A stretch of DNA of 64,000 nt from Chryseobacterium sp. SNU WT5 (GCF_007362475.1 NZ_CP041687.1:1612001-1676000), one strand, 5' to 3'. Shown: positions 34,469 to 45,466, numbered from the stretch's first letter. The notes: a model not told the origin generated them from the letters alone. Numbers and translations are program-made.

Positions 34469-35392
34469 TTAATTGAAATTTACCTGATCAGTATAGATCG
34501 GAGCGAAAGTTTTTGGATTCAGCCTTTCTACAGTTTTTCCAAAGTTATTAATGATTTGCGTTAAGTTATCAAAATCTACAACGCTTAGGTCATCGTTAAG
34601 CTGGTGGTAGTGTTTTGCTTTCGTCATATCAACAGTTGAAAATGAATGTGCAATTATTTTCTTCTTCACAAAAACCACGTTATCTGAGCGATAAAAAAGT
34701 TTTTGTCGCTTATATGGATCTTCATTGATCTTTAAATTGTTGGCTGCGTTCTGGTTGATCAGTTCGTCTAGATCAGAAAATTCGTCACCAGTCATGTACA
34801 TTGCATTAGGTCCGAACTGTGATACTGTGGCAACCATCTCAAAATTAAATAAAGCGCTTATGTTTTTATAATAGTTCTGTAATTGGGGAATTTCAGCAAT
34901 CGCTTTTGAACCCTTCATTCCTTTTTCTTCACCATTGAAAGCCATAAAAACCATTGAAAACTCTGATTTTTTTTCTTTAAAATAATCAGCTAACCCAATA
35001 ATCGCTGTTACTCCGCTGGCATTATCATCTGCCCCGTTATACACATGATCCCCTGGTTTGTCAGTGGTTCCGATATGATCGAAATGAGCGGAGAATGCCA
35101 GTGTTTTTTCAGTGTTTCCTTTCTTAATGCCGCAGACATTGTAAACCACCTTCCCTTTGTATTCAAAAGGTACCAAATAGGAATCTCCTACACAATAATC
35201 CAAATTATTATCGCCGAATTTTTTCGCAATATACTGTGCTGCTGTGTCGTTTTCTGGTGTTCCTATTTCCCGGCCTTTCATACCATCAGAAGCTAAAGTT
35301 GATAGAACTTCGGTAACAGTTTCCTTAGAGATTTCTTGCGAGAATAATAGGGAGGAAATAAAAAATAGAATAAGGAAACAGAATTTTGACAT
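34469..35392 (-). CDS. Secreted M28 family metallopeptidase
   Basis: This protein of about 307 residues has a signal peptide (MSKFCFLILFFISSLLFSQ) and M28 motifs: FSAHFDHIG (His and Asp ligands), NGADDNASG, NGEEKGMKG (Glu pair) and NFEMVA, with the last His in IAHSFSTVDMTKAKHYH. ATG 35392 is taken, with ATG 35398 a near-equal alternative. It lacks the fibronectin-like tail of the other M28 enzyme (15797-17140). It lies upstream of the ABC transporter in the same orientation. Confidence 0.9.
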   Translation of the reverse strand: MSKFCFLILFFISSLLFSQEISKETVTEVLSTLASDGMKGREIGTPENDTAAQYIAKKFGDNNLDYCVGDSYLVPFEYKGKVVYNVCGIKKGNTEKTLAFSAHFDHIGTTDKPGDHVYNGADDNASGVTAIIGLADYFKEKKSEFSMVFMAFNGEEKGMKGSKAIAEIPQLQNYYKNISALFNFEMVATVSQFGPNAMYMTGDEFSDLDELINQNAANNLKINEDPYKRQKLFYRSDNVVFVKKKIIAHSFSTVDMTKAKHYHQLNDDLSVVDFDNLTQIINNFGKTVERLNPKTFAPIYTDQVNFN

Positions 35393-35433
35393 AATCATTT
35401 ATTTTAATTAAAGATAGAAATATAATTGAAAAA

Positions 35434-35463
35434 TAAAAAAAACAGTTCCAAACGGAACTGTTT
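35434..35463 (-). terminator. Terminator of the DUF4293 gene
   Basis: On the reverse strand a 10-bp stem AAACAGTTCC (35454-35463 with 35440-35449) with a 4-nt loop is followed by a T-run (As 35434-35441). It lies 25 bp downstream of the DUF4293 stop. Confidence 0.8.
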
Positions 35464-35487
35464 CACTCAAAAAAAATCGTTGTACGT

Positions 35488-35877
35488 TTAGCGGAGTCTG
35501 TCTACAGATTTTACGAGCTTTTCATCTTTCCTAATAAAAACATTGGCAATCAATAAAAAAATGATTGCAAAAAGTGGAAAGAGAGGCTCAATACCCTTCT
35601 CTGGAAAATCCATTCCTCCGGGTAAGGTGAGTATCCAATACGCCAATAAACCGAGCAACAAAGCGTTTATAATAATGCTGATCTTATTCAGCAATAACTG
35701 TCTTTTACGGTCTTTGTAACTTAATATGCTTATAAATCCAAATAAAACCAGTATCACACAACAAACAGATATAAAAGGGACTGGTCCAAAAAGAGCAAAA
35801 TCCTGACCGGTAATAAATAGAAATACCGCGCCTAAAATAGCCAAAAATATCCATACGGTCTGTATTCTCTGCAACAT
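35488..35877 (-). CDS. DUF4293 family membrane protein
   Basis: This 129-residue protein starts MLQRIQTVWIFLAILGAV, the family's usual N-terminus, and has four predicted membrane helices. The frame stays open 69 nt upstream, but that extension contains the rho-side intergenic DNA, and MLQRIQT matches family starts. DUF4293 is commonly next to rho in Bacteroidetes, and here rho is divergent with a promoter between. Function is unknown. Confidence 0.85.
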   Translation of the reverse strand: MLQRIQTVWIFLAILGAVFLFITGQDFALFGPVPFISVCCVILVLFGFISILSYKDRKRQLLLNKISIIINALLLGLLAYWILTLPGGMDFPEKGIEPLFPLFAIIFLLIANVFIRKDEKLVKSVDRLR

Positions 35878-35912
35878 ATTAATCAATTCTGTCCACAAAA
35901 ATAACAATAATT

Positions 35913-35943
35913 TTTGCATAATTAAAAAAATAACGTAGATTTG
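35913..35943 (+). promoter_or_regulatory. rho promoter
   Basis: TTTG at 35913-35916, a 19-nt spacer and TAGATTTG at 35936-35943 form a near-ideal Bacteroidetes promoter. Transcription should begin about 35950, leaving a leader of about 80 nt before rho. Confidence 0.65.
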
Positions 35944-35962
35944 CAATACAAATGACCAAATT

Positions 35963-35990
35963 AAGAAAAGTCGCCTGACTTAACTTTCTT
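35963..35990 (+). promoter_or_regulatory. Hairpin in the rho leader
   Basis: Sequence AAGAA, AAGTC-GCCT-GACTT and TTCTT can fold into a hairpin (5 bp around a 4-nt loop, extended by a second 5-bp helix past a small bulge). It lies in the rho 5' leader. A role in rho autoregulation is possible but only inferred. Confidence 0.3.
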
Positions 35991-36029
35991 ATCTACAATT
36001 ACTTATAAATTACTTTTTGCGTAACATTT

Positions 36030-37853
<1,824 letters not shown>

Positions 37854-37873
37854 TCTTTTATTATATATATTTT

Positions 37874-37899
37874 AAAACCGCTTGTAAGAGCGGTTTTTT
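37874..37899 (+). terminator. Terminator of rho
   Basis: AAAACCGCT (37874-37882) pairs with AGCGGTTTT (37889-37897) around a 6-nt loop and continues into a T-run. It lies 20 bp after the rho stop. Confidence 0.85.
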
Positions 37900-37942
37900 G
37901 TTTTTATCAATGTTAAAGATTTATTAAAGTAATATGGACTTA

Positions 37943-37973
37943 TTGCAATTGGTCTAATTAATGATTAAATTTG
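37943..37973 (+). promoter_or_regulatory. Superoxide dismutase promoter
   Basis: TTG (37943-37945), a 20-nt spacer and TAAATTTG (37966-37973) give a good Bacteroidetes promoter. The predicted transcription start is about 20 nt before ATG 38001, which supports that start over the TTG at 37971. Confidence 0.6.
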
Positions 37974-38000
37974 AGTAATAACATTAAAAATTATAGAATT

Positions 38001-38594
38001 ATGTTCACATTACCAAAATTAGGATATGCGTACGATGCATTAGAACCAACAATCGATGCAAAGACGATGGAAATCCATTATACAAAACACCATCAAGGAT
38101 ATGTCGATAATTTAAATAAAGCAGTTGAAGGAACAGACTTAGCAGATAAGTCCATTGAAGAAGTTTGCAAAACAGGAACTGATAAGGCAGCTGTTAGAAA
38201 TAATGGTGGTGGCCATTACAATCATTCTCTTTTCTGGGAGATCTTGACTCCAGGGGGAAGTAAAGAGCCAGTAGGAAACGTAAAAGCTGCCATTGAAGCT
38301 TATGGTGGTTTTGATAAATTTAAAACCGATTTTACTGAAGCTGCTAAAACCAGATTTGGTTCTGGTTGGGCATGGCTTTGCAAAAAAGAAGATGGATCGG
38401 TAACGGTATGTTCTACTCCTAATCAAGACAATCCTTTAATGCCTGTTGCAGATTGCCAAGGAATCCCATTGTTAGGATTAGACGTTTGGGAACACGCTTA
38501 TTATCTACATTACCAAAATAGAAGACCTGATTATGTAACATCATTTTTTGATGTGATCAATTGGGATAAAGTTGAAGAAAGATTTAATAAGTAA
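38001..38594 (+). CDS. sodB: Fe/Mn superoxide dismutase
   Basis: This 197-residue enzyme converts superoxide to peroxide and oxygen in the cytoplasm. Metal ligands are His26 ([13 protein letters not shown]), the His in HYNHSLFWE, and the Asp/His pair in [18 protein letters not shown]. The start is ATG 38001; the longer frame begins with TTG inside the -7 box. Fe-only versus Mn-only use cannot be settled from the sequence alone. A terminator follows. Confidence 0.94.
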   Translation: MFTLPKLGYAYDALEPTIDAKTMEIHYTKHHQGYVDNLNKAVEGTDLADKSIEEVCKTGTDKAAVRNNGGGHYNHSLFWEILTPGGSKEPVGNVKAAIEAYGGFDKFKTDFTEAAKTRFGSGWAWLCKKEDGSVTVCSTPNQDNPLMPVADCQGIPLLGLDVWEHAYYLHYQNRRPDYVTSFFDVINWDKVEERFNK

Positions 38595-38612
38595 TTCTTC
38601 ATAGATCAAATA

Positions 38613-38640
38613 AAAAAGTTCAGAGAAATCTGAACTTTTT
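38613..38640. terminator. Bidirectional terminator between sod and the lipoprotein gene
   Basis: A perfect 12-bp stem (38613-38624 with 38629-38640) closes on a GAAA tetraloop between convergent stops (38594 and 38645). The A-run and T-run at its ends allow use on both strands. Confidence 0.85.
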
Positions 38641-38644
38641 CATT

Positions 38645-39061
38645 TTATCGAATGTCTCCTGCGCTTAAGCCGTTTAATCTTAAGCCGTACTTCCATCTTA
38701 CATAAGCGAATACTTGATATAGTTTATACTCGTATTTAATTCCGTAGTTAATTGTAGGATCATAGTCAATTGATGATTCTATTATATTTCTGTTTCTTCC
38801 AGAATAGTACAGAGAATTCCATTCCGTGACTAAAAAACGATTCTTTGATTTTAAATAATCTTCTGTATAAGTATTCATTGGTCGGGCCACAGCACTTAGA
38901 AAGTAATCGTACTGACTATCAAAAACAACAAGATCATACTCGCCGTCATCATTAAACTGAGGCTTTATCCCTATGTTCTCTTTATTATCCGTGATTGTAT
39001 TTTGCGGCGTACAGCCGAAAATTATAAATAATACAAGGATGCTGAAAATTATTTTGTTCAT
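38645..39061 (-). CDS. Hypothetical lipoprotein
   Basis: This 138-residue protein has a clear lipoprotein signal (SILVLFIIFGC, Cys17, followed by TPQN). The mature part has aromatic-rich segments such as YDLVVFDSQYDYFLSAVARPMN and VTEWNSLYYSGRNRN. This resembles the DUF6146-type small lipoproteins of flavobacteria, but I am not certain of the family. A convergent sod gene lies downstream. Confidence 0.7.
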   Translation of the reverse strand: MNKIIFSILVLFIIFGCTPQNTITDNKENIGIKPQFNDDGEYDLVVFDSQYDYFLSAVARPMNTYTEDYLKSKNRFLVTEWNSLYYSGRNRNIIESSIDYDPTINYGIKYEYKLYQVFAYVRWKYGLRLNGLSAGDIR

Positions 39062-39135
39062 CGCGTTGATTTTAAATAAGATATCAATTTAAAAGCCAAA
39101 ATAGCCATTCCGATAAGGCTTGCCTTTATATTTCA

Positions 39136-40326
39136 TTATTTGATTTCTCTTTGTAAAACAACAAAAGCAGGAAAGTGATCGCTATAGCCACCTGTGAATG
39201 TATCTCCATTCCAAGATCTCAAAGGATATCCTTTCCAGTTGCCTTCTCTATTAATAAGATAAGGAGGTGCAAATATTTCTGTTTTATAAATAGAATAACC
39301 TTCGCCCACTTTATCAGAAAGCAGATTACCGGAAACAATTATTTGATCAAAAAGATTTGGAGCATCTTGATATGCCAAAGATGCAACTCCTTTCTTAAAC
39401 AAAGGATACATCAAATTAAGATAAGGCGCTTCGGGGCTTAAATCTTTAACTGTTTGGGCGGCCTTTAAGTAATTTTTCAAACTTGAACTTACTGGGTCAT
39501 CATTGAAATCACCCATTGCAAAGAGTTTAGTTGATGAATCGTTTAGTCTTACACTGTCCATTTGTTTTTTTAGAACTACTGCCGCTGCATTTCTTGCGGG
39601 TAATGAACGTGCTTCACCACCACTTCGGGATGGCCAGTGATTCATAAACAGCGCAATTTTTTCATTGTCTAAGAAGCCTGTAACTACAAGAATGTCACGA
39701 GTATATGATCTCTTTCCGTCGCGGTATATTTTAACTTCTTTTTTTAGAGAGTGGGTAGGCGTAAATCTTCTTTTTTGATAGATGATTGCTACATCAATTC
39801 CTCTGGCATCATAGGAATTATAGTGTATGATTCCATAATCATATTTTGCCAAAGCAGGTTGTTTAATTAAATCTTGGATTACCTGCCTGTTTTCAACTTC
39901 AATAAGACCTACGATTACTGGGGCAGACTTGGTATACTGCGCACCCATTTCTGAAATCACTTTTGCTTGGTTGGCTAACTTAATGTTGTAGTTTTTACTA
40001 TTCCAATTTTTTGAACTGTTAGCCGTAAAATCATCGGCGAGAATTTGTGGTCGAATTACCTTTTTTCCTTTTAATAAAGCATCGCTCCATCCACCGCGAT
40101 AGTTTTCAGTCGTATCCAGATATTTCAGGGAATCCAAAGGAACGCTTCTATGAAATGCTGGATTGGTTATGTCTTTGGTTCCATCAATATAATCGGCAGA
40201 CGCAATGGTATCCCACAGGTTCTCAACATTCAAAAAACCGACGGTCGCAACTTTTCTCAATTGGCCTTTCTGTGCGAAAGAAAAACTGAAAATCATTAAA
40301 AGTAAAATACTTATAAATTTTTTCAT
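39136..40326 (-). CDS. Exported endonuclease/exonuclease/phosphatase family protein
   Basis: This 396-residue protein has a signal peptide (MKKFISILLLMIFSFSFAQK) and a DNase-I-like EEP fold: VGFLNVENLWDT (Asn/Glu site), VIVGLIEVENRQV (catalytic Glu), GIDVAIIYQKRRF, LFMNHWPSRSGGE (His), FAMGDFNDD (Asp/Asn) and YSDHFPAFV (Asp/His). It would cut nucleic acid or a phosphodiester in the periplasm or outside. ATG 40326 is taken over ATG 40350 because the signal peptide starts there. It is divergent from the TonB receptor and DUF5689 genes, probably its partners. Confidence 0.88.
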   Translation of the reverse strand: MKKFISILLLMIFSFSFAQKGQLRKVATVGFLNVENLWDTIASADYIDGTKDITNPAFHRSVPLDSLKYLDTTENYRGGWSDALLKGKKVIRPQILADDFTANSSKNWNSKNYNIKLANQAKVISEMGAQYTKSAPVIVGLIEVENRQVIQDLIKQPALAKYDYGIIHYNSYDARGIDVAIIYQKRRFTPTHSLKKEVKIYRDGKRSYTRDILVVTGFLDNEKIALFMNHWPSRSGGEARSLPARNAAAVVLKKQMDSVRLNDSSTKLFAMGDFNDDPVSSSLKNYLKAAQTVKDLSPEAPYLNLMYPLFKKGVASLAYQDAPNLFDQIIVSGNLLSDKVGEGYSIYKTEIFAPPYLINREGNWKGYPLRSWNGDTFTGGYSDHFPAFVVLQREIK

Positions 40327-40461
40327 TTCAATTTTGCTAATAGTTATCATACAAAGCTACTAATAAAATATTGACACCTGTTCAATTTTCGTTGAAGGTT
40401 AATTTACCTTTTATTTTGAGAGGTAATATGTTAAAAAAAATTAAAGTCTTGTTATATTTCC

Positions 40462-40469
40462 TAGCTTTG
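40462..40469 (+). promoter_or_regulatory. Candidate -7 element for the TonB receptor unit
   Basis: TAGCTTTG matches TAnnTTTG, 57 nt upstream of the receptor ATG. A TTG exists only 10 nt upstream, too close, so the promoter is incomplete by consensus and may need an activator. Confidence 0.35.
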
Positions 40470-40526
40470 TGTTAATTAAGTTATCTAATTGATTAAAAGT
40501 AATAAAAAGCAAAAATAGATTACACC

Positions 40527-43388
40527 ATGATTAAAAAACTGTACTTAATCTCTTTGTTTACGCTGCTTCCTGCAACTTATTCCTTTGCGCAAACTACGGT
40601 TTATGCGTACCTTAAAGATGCGGATGGGAAGCCAGTAGAAGCGGCTGAGATCGATTTGAAAGGATCAGGAAAGGATTTAAAAGCCGACAAAATTGGATAT
40701 TTCCAGTTTGTTGATCTTAAGTCCGGTCATTATCAGATTATCATCACAAAACCAACTTTCGAAACAAAAGTGATGGAGTTTGACGTGAGCGAGGAAAAGA
40801 GGAAAGATTTGGGCGTAATTACTCTTTATTCCAATTTAATAGGTGCTGACCAAGGTTTTGCCATTATTGAAAGTAATGGCGACGAAGAAGACAGCCAATC
40901 TACGACCGTCGGGTTATTACAATCATCGCAAGATGTATTTAGCCGTGTTGCTGCATTTGATTTGGGAGCTTATTGGTTTCGGCCAAGAGGAGTTGATGGC
41001 AGGACTGGTGAAATCATGATGAATGGAGTTTCTATGGTAAAAGCTGATAACGGAAATGTAGATTTCGGCAATTGGGGTGGATTAAATGAGATTACTCGAT
41101 ACCCAGAAATTTCGACGAATCATGCTCCTTCTGAGTATGCTTTTGGAGGCGCCAGTTCTGTAATATATAAGAATACAAATGCCAGTGAATACAGAAAAGG
41201 CATTCAAGCCACTTATTCTTTAACCAACAGAAATTACCGAAACAGAGCATCACTTCGTTACACCTCAGGAATGAGCAGAAGTGGTTGGGCATTTACTGCG
41301 ATGGGTGCAAGAAGATGGGCTCAAGAAGGAATACAGGAAGGAACGTTCTACGATGCATATGGTGCTTATCTGGGAATTGAAAAGAAATTAAACGATGCGC
41401 ATACGATAACTCTGAATGCTTTTGCAGCTCCTTACAGACGATCAACTGCGAGTCCAAGTACGCAGGAAGTTTATGATTACCGTCGTGTTCATTATAACTC
41501 TTATTGGGGTTGGCAAGATGGAAAAAAAAGAAGCGAAAGAGTAAAAGAAGGTTTTCAACCCATTTTACAAATTCAAGATTTTTGGAAAATTAACGAGAAA
41601 TCAAGTTTAAGGACTGCTGTTTCTTACCAATTCGGAAAAGATAAAAGTGCCCGATTAGACTGGCAAAATGTTCAAAATCCATCACCTTCTTATTACCGGT
41701 ATCTTCCGAGTTATTATGATTCCTTGGATCCGAATGCCTCTGTTTCAGTACCGCAAGGGGGAGCTGCTACAACAGCTCAACAAGCTTATGCAGAATCTTT
41801 ACAAGGTTGGCAAAGTGGCGACCCCATGTTTACTCAAATTAATTGGGATGCTCTGTATCGCAGAAATAGGAGTCAGCCAGCAGGAAGTTACTTTGGCGAA
41901 AACGGTAAACGTGCTTTGTATTTTCAGGTGAATGATGTCAGCGAAGATAAAATCTGGAACGTAGGAACTCACTACGTTTACAATTTTACTGATACTTCAA
42001 AATTTTTGTTGAATGTATCTTATCAAAATTATAAGTCGGAGCTTTATAGAGAAGTAAAAGATTTGTTAGGAGCAGATTTCGTTCTGAATAAAGATCCGTT
42101 TGCAGCAACCAATCAACCTGGAAAAAGTGGATTGTATAATGAAGGGGAAACTAATGTTGTGAAACGAGTAGGAGATAAAATCAATTATAATTACGCTTTG
42201 AGCAGGCAGGAATTTAAAATTAATCCAGGTTTGAAATTTCAAACTGGAAAATTTGATGTGTTTTTTTCCGGTTTAGCAGGTTATTCAAAATCATCTAGAG
42301 AAGGTTTATATCATCACTATTTGTATAATGATTCTTTTGGAAAAAGTGGAGATCAAAACTTTTGGAATTTTGGCTTGAAGGGGCAGGTAATCTATAAATT
42401 AGATGGTAGAAACTTCTTCGTCTATAATGGAGCATACTTTTCACAAGCACCTTACTTAGAAGATTTATTCATTAATCCTAGGGTCAACGCTTCTTTAGCA
42501 CCGAATATTAAAAATACAGTTGTCAATGCGAACGACTTAAGTTATGTTGTAAATAGCCCTTTCTTTAAATTAAGATTGACAGGTTTTTTAGTGGATACTG
42601 AAAATGATACCAATGTACAAAGATTTTTTGCAGATGGGATTCAGTTACAATCTGCCGGATCAGACGGAACCGTGGCGAATGTGCAGAGTGCATTCGTAAC
42701 GCAGGTCATGTCGAATGTAGAAAAGAGAAATATGGGCGCCGAGTTGGGTATCGATGTGAAAATCCTTCCTACGCTTTCTGTACAAGGTTTAGCCAGTTAT
42801 GGACAATATACCTATAGAAATGACCCGAACGTTTATTTTGCGTCAGATGCTACTGGTAATTTTGACAATGGTAAATCTTATTTAGATTTGGGGAAAGCTT
42901 ATTTAACTAATTCTAAACAAGGAGGAACACCGCAGCAAGGTTATTCACTTGGATTCCGCTACAATTCACCAAAATATTGGTGGTTTGGAGCCAACTGGAA
43001 TTATTTAGATGATAATTATTTAGATCCTTCGGCACTATTACGAACTGAGCGGTTTGTACAAAATCCAGTAACAGGGACTCCGTATGCAGGTCTTACCGAA
43101 TCAGATTTGAGAAGAGTTTTACAACCAAGCAAATTACCGTCTGCATATTTCTTTAATGCAAACGTTGGTAAATCATGGAGACTAGGAAGCTATTATGTTT
43201 TGCTTACCGCTTCAGTAAATAACATATTAGACAATACGAAATATATCACTGGAGGTTTTGAACAAACCAGAAGAGTTACTTTCCCAGGATATGTAGAAGA
43301 GAATAGCAGAGAATTCCCATTATTTGGACCAAAATATTGGTATACTCAAGGAAGATCTTACTTTGTTAATCTTCAATTCAGATTTTAA
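40527..43388 (+). CDS. TonB-dependent receptor with carboxypeptidase-like N-terminal domain
   Basis: This 953-residue outer-membrane protein has a signal peptide (LFTLLPATYSFAQ) and a CarboxypepD_reg-like beta-sandwich (TTVYAYLKDADGKPVEAAEI, residues about 23-105). A plug domain (GRTGEIMMNGVSMVKADNGNVDFGNWGGLNEI) and a long beta-barrel follow, ending in the outer-membrane signature YFVNLQFRF. It imports a large substrate with TonB energy. It is followed after 29 bp by the DUF5689 lipoprotein and is divergent from the EEP nuclease. The substrate is unknown; nucleic acid or a phosphate compound is suggested by context. Confidence 0.9.
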   Translation: MIKKLYLISLFTLLPATYSFAQTTVYAYLKDADGKPVEAAEIDLKGSGKDLKADKIGYFQFVDLKSGHYQIIITKPTFETKVMEFDVSEEKRKDLGVITLYSNLIGADQGFAIIESNGDEEDSQSTTVGLLQSSQDVFSRVAAFDLGAYWFRPRGVDGRTGEIMMNGVSMVKADNGNVDFGNWGGLNEITRYPEISTNHAPSEYAFGGASSVIYKNTNASEYRKGIQATYSLTNRNYRNRASLRYTSGMSRSGWAFTAMGARRWAQEGIQEGTFYDAYGAYLGIEKKLNDAHTITLNAFAAPYRRSTASPSTQEVYDYRRVHYNSYWGWQDGKKRSERVKEGFQPILQIQDFWKINEKSSLRTAVSYQFGKDKSARLDWQNVQNPSPSYYRYLPSYYDSLDPNASVSVPQGGAATTAQQAYAESLQGWQSGDPMFTQINWDALYRRNRSQPAGSYFGENGKRALYFQVNDVSEDKIWNVGTHYVYNFTDTSKFLLNVSYQNYKSELYREVKDLLGADFVLNKDPFAATNQPGKSGLYNEGETNVVKRVGDKINYNYALSRQEFKINPGLKFQTGKFDVFFSGLAGYSKSSREGLYHHYLYNDSFGKSGDQNFWNFGLKGQVIYKLDGRNFFVYNGAYFSQAPYLEDLFINPRVNASLAPNIKNTVVNANDLSYVVNSPFFKLRLTGFLVDTENDTNVQRFFADGIQLQSAGSDGTVANVQSAFVTQVMSNVEKRNMGAELGIDVKILPTLSVQGLASYGQYTYRNDPNVYFASDATGNFDNGKSYLDLGKAYLTNSKQGGTPQQGYSLGFRYNSPKYWWFGANWNYLDDNYLDPSALLRTERFVQNPVTGTPYAGLTESDLRRVLQPSKLPSAYFFNANVGKSWRLGSYYVLLTASVNNILDNTKYITGGFEQTRRVTFPGYVEENSREFPLFGPKYWYTQGRSYFVNLQFRF

Positions 43389-43417
43389 TAACATTAAGAA
43401 TTTTAAATAACAATAAA

Positions 43418-44767
43418 ATGAACTTTAAAAAATACTTTAAAACTGCTTTTGTAATTGCGCTGGCCGTAATTACAGTAAGTTCTTGTGTAGATAAAGATGA
43501 ATGGGAAACGCCGCCGATTAATTGTAATAATAAATTTGCTGCTCCAACGATATCTTTGGCAAATTTTGTAGCAATGGCTCCATCCAATGGATATATATTA
43601 ATTAGCAATGATGTTATTTTTGATGGATACATCATCTCTTCAGATGAGAATGGTAATTTCTACAAAACGATTTCCTTTCAGGATAAGCCCGAAAATCCGA
43701 CCGTAGGATTACAGATGGAAGTAGATAGAGCAAGTAATTACGCAGATTTCCCGGTGGGAACTCATATCAGAATTAATGCGAATGGTTTACGATTAGGTAC
43801 AGATCGTGGAACTGTTAAATTAGGTTCTGTAGATCCAAATTTTGATATTGGTAGAATTCCTGGAGTTTTATTCTCAAAGTATATTTCTGCGGTTTGTAAT
43901 GGCAGTGGAATGGAAGTCGTACCTATTAAGCCAAAAGAATTATCCAGCTTGTCTGATGCAATGAAAGTTGACAATTTGAATACATTGGTATCAGTTCCTA
44001 ATGTGCAGTTTACTTCCGACAATTTCAGCCCTGCAACGAAAGCGTACATTGATTATGTAGGAGGAGCAGGCGTAGATACGAGTCGGTCAATAGAGGATGT
44101 AACAGGAAGTTCATCCATAATAAGAAGTTCAGGATTCGCTTCTTACGGATCTGCACTTTTACCAAATGGAAGCGGAAGTATTACATTCATAGTGAGTAAG
44201 TACAATTCCGATTATCAGTTGCTGATTAGAGGGTTAAATGATGTGAAGCTAGATAAACCGCGTTTGGTCTTGAATGTGGAAACCTTTACCTCATACGCAC
44301 AGAGTCTGGATAATTTCTTACCAAAATATTATAATACCTCACTTCTGGGAACTAAGAAATGGTATGTTCAGACGTATAACAGTAATAAGTATATCCAAAT
44401 TTCCGGGAATAATGGTGGACTTGTAAAAACTCATTTTGCAATACCTGTGAATCTAACGACAAAAACTAAATTAGCGTTCAAAACTAATGCAGGATATTAT
44501 AATGGAGACGTCTTAAAAGTTTATTGGTCTACAAACTATGATCCTGCAAATCCAACTGCAGCTACATTAAATGACATCACTTCGCAGTTCGACATTTCTA
44601 AAGGAAAGGTACCAGGAGCGGCTGGTTCTAACTACGAAAGTAGTTTCCGGTCTAGTGGGATCGGAAGCCTTGGTGGTTCCGGAAATGGATATATTGTTTT
44701 TGAATACAATGCAAATACACCAGGTGCAACTACGGTGATGCAACTAGATGATATAAGTATTTTTTAA
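43418..44767 (+). CDS. DUF5689 domain lipoprotein
   Basis: This 449-residue lipoprotein has a lipobox (VITVSSC, Cys about residue 23) followed by an acidic spacer. The DUF5689 domain (residues about 45-240) includes DGYIISSDENGNFYKTISFQD and VGTHIRINANGLRLGTDRG, an OB-fold-like region. The C-terminal part (ETFTSYAQSLDNFLP to QLDDISIF) resembles a beta-sandwich of the concanavalin/choice-of-anchor type. It sits on the cell surface beside the receptor and may be its substrate-binding partner, as SusD-like proteins are. It is followed by a terminator. Confidence 0.82.
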   Translation: MNFKKYFKTAFVIALAVITVSSCVDKDEWETPPINCNNKFAAPTISLANFVAMAPSNGYILISNDVIFDGYIISSDENGNFYKTISFQDKPENPTVGLQMEVDRASNYADFPVGTHIRINANGLRLGTDRGTVKLGSVDPNFDIGRIPGVLFSKYISAVCNGSGMEVVPIKPKELSSLSDAMKVDNLNTLVSVPNVQFTSDNFSPATKAYIDYVGGAGVDTSRSIEDVTGSSSIIRSSGFASYGSALLPNGSGSITFIVSKYNSDYQLLIRGLNDVKLDKPRLVLNVETFTSYAQSLDNFLPKYYNTSLLGTKKWYVQTYNSNKYIQISGNNGGLVKTHFAIPVNLTTKTKLAFKTNAGYYNGDVLKVYWSTNYDPANPTAATLNDITSQFDISKGKVPGAAGSNYESSFRSSGIGSLGGSGNGYIVFEYNANTPGATTVMQLDDISIF

Positions 44768-44788
44768 TGATTAAAATCCAAATAACCG

Positions 44789-44817
44789 AACCGTCTCTGA
44801 AAAGAGGCGGTTTTTTT
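44789..44817 (+). terminator. Terminator of the receptor-DUF5689 unit
   Basis: AACCGTCTCT (44789-44798) pairs with AGAGGCGGTT (44803-44812), one wobble, around a GAAA loop and runs into seven Ts. It lies 22 bp after the DUF5689 stop. Confidence 0.85.
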
Positions 44818-44902
44818 ATTTTTTAGTAAGGAATTTCCAAGATTTCCGTATTTGTCAGTTTATAAATCTCAAGAATTATTAATATTCATTTTAATTAAGA
44901 CA

Positions 44903-44936
44903 AATTAGTCCGAATTAAAAATATTTTATATCTTTG
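44903..44936 (+). promoter_or_regulatory. Promoter and possible operator of the Rrf2 gene
   Basis: TATCTTTG at 44929-44936 is a -7 box 20 nt before the Rrf2 start. No TTG exists at -33. In its place is AATTAGTCCGAATT (44903-44916), an AATT-N6-AATT dyad in an AT-rich stretch, suggesting a site for a dimeric regulator, perhaps Rrf2 itself. Confidence 0.4.
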
Positions 44937-44956
44937 TATCACTGAAACCGAATATT

Positions 44957-45391
44957 ATGTTATCAAAAACATGCGAATATGCCTTGCGAGCGATGATTTA
45001 TATCGCACAGCAATCTCGCGACGGGAGTACGATAAACATCAAAGAAATTGCTGTTAAAATAAATTCACCCGAGTTATTTATTGCCAAAATTCTTCAAAAC
45101 TTGAGCAAGGAAGGATTTTTACAATCAGCAAAAGGGCGATATGGCGGGTTCTATATTTCAGATGAAGAGGCTAAAAGCTCGCTCGCAGATATCATTACTG
45201 CAATCGATGGCGATAAGATGTTTCAGGGTTGCGGGCTCGGTTTGGCATTTTGTTCAGAAACAAATCCTTGTCCGATTCATAACACCTATAAAGCAGCAAG
45301 AGATCAGCTGCATGAGATTTATGGCAAAACGACTTTGAGTCAGTTTAGAACTGAAAATTCTTTAGAAAAACTAGAATTAAGACGAGAATAA
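44957..45391 (+). CDS. Rrf2 family regulator with three-cysteine cluster (NsrR/IscR-like)
   Basis: This 144-residue winged-helix protein begins MLSKTCEYALRAMIYIA, the Rrf2 signature. The conserved cluster cysteines are Cys92, Cys99 and Cys105 (GCGLGLAFCSETNPC), the three-Cys layout of NsrR and IscR that holds an iron-sulfur cluster and senses NO or cluster status. The wing QSAKGRYGGFYIS is typical. It heads the stress cluster and probably controls it. Whether it senses NO or Fe-S status cannot be decided here, though the downstream RIC-type protein favours nitrosative stress. Confidence 0.9.
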   Translation: MLSKTCEYALRAMIYIAQQSRDGSTINIKEIAVKINSPELFIAKILQNLSKEGFLQSAKGRYGGFYISDEEAKSSLADIITAIDGDKMFQGCGLGLAFCSETNPCPIHNTYKAARDQLHEIYGKTTLSQFRTENSLEKLELRRE

Positions 45392-45466
45392 AAGATCCAC
45401 TCTTAAGGATTATAAATTTTTTTTTATCAGACTTATAACTATTTATTTAACTAAAATTGAGCAAAT

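Noticed and set aside
37971-38000. A longer start for superoxide dismutase
   Set aside because: The codon at 37971 is TTG inside the -7 promoter box; ATG 38001 gives the normal N-terminus.
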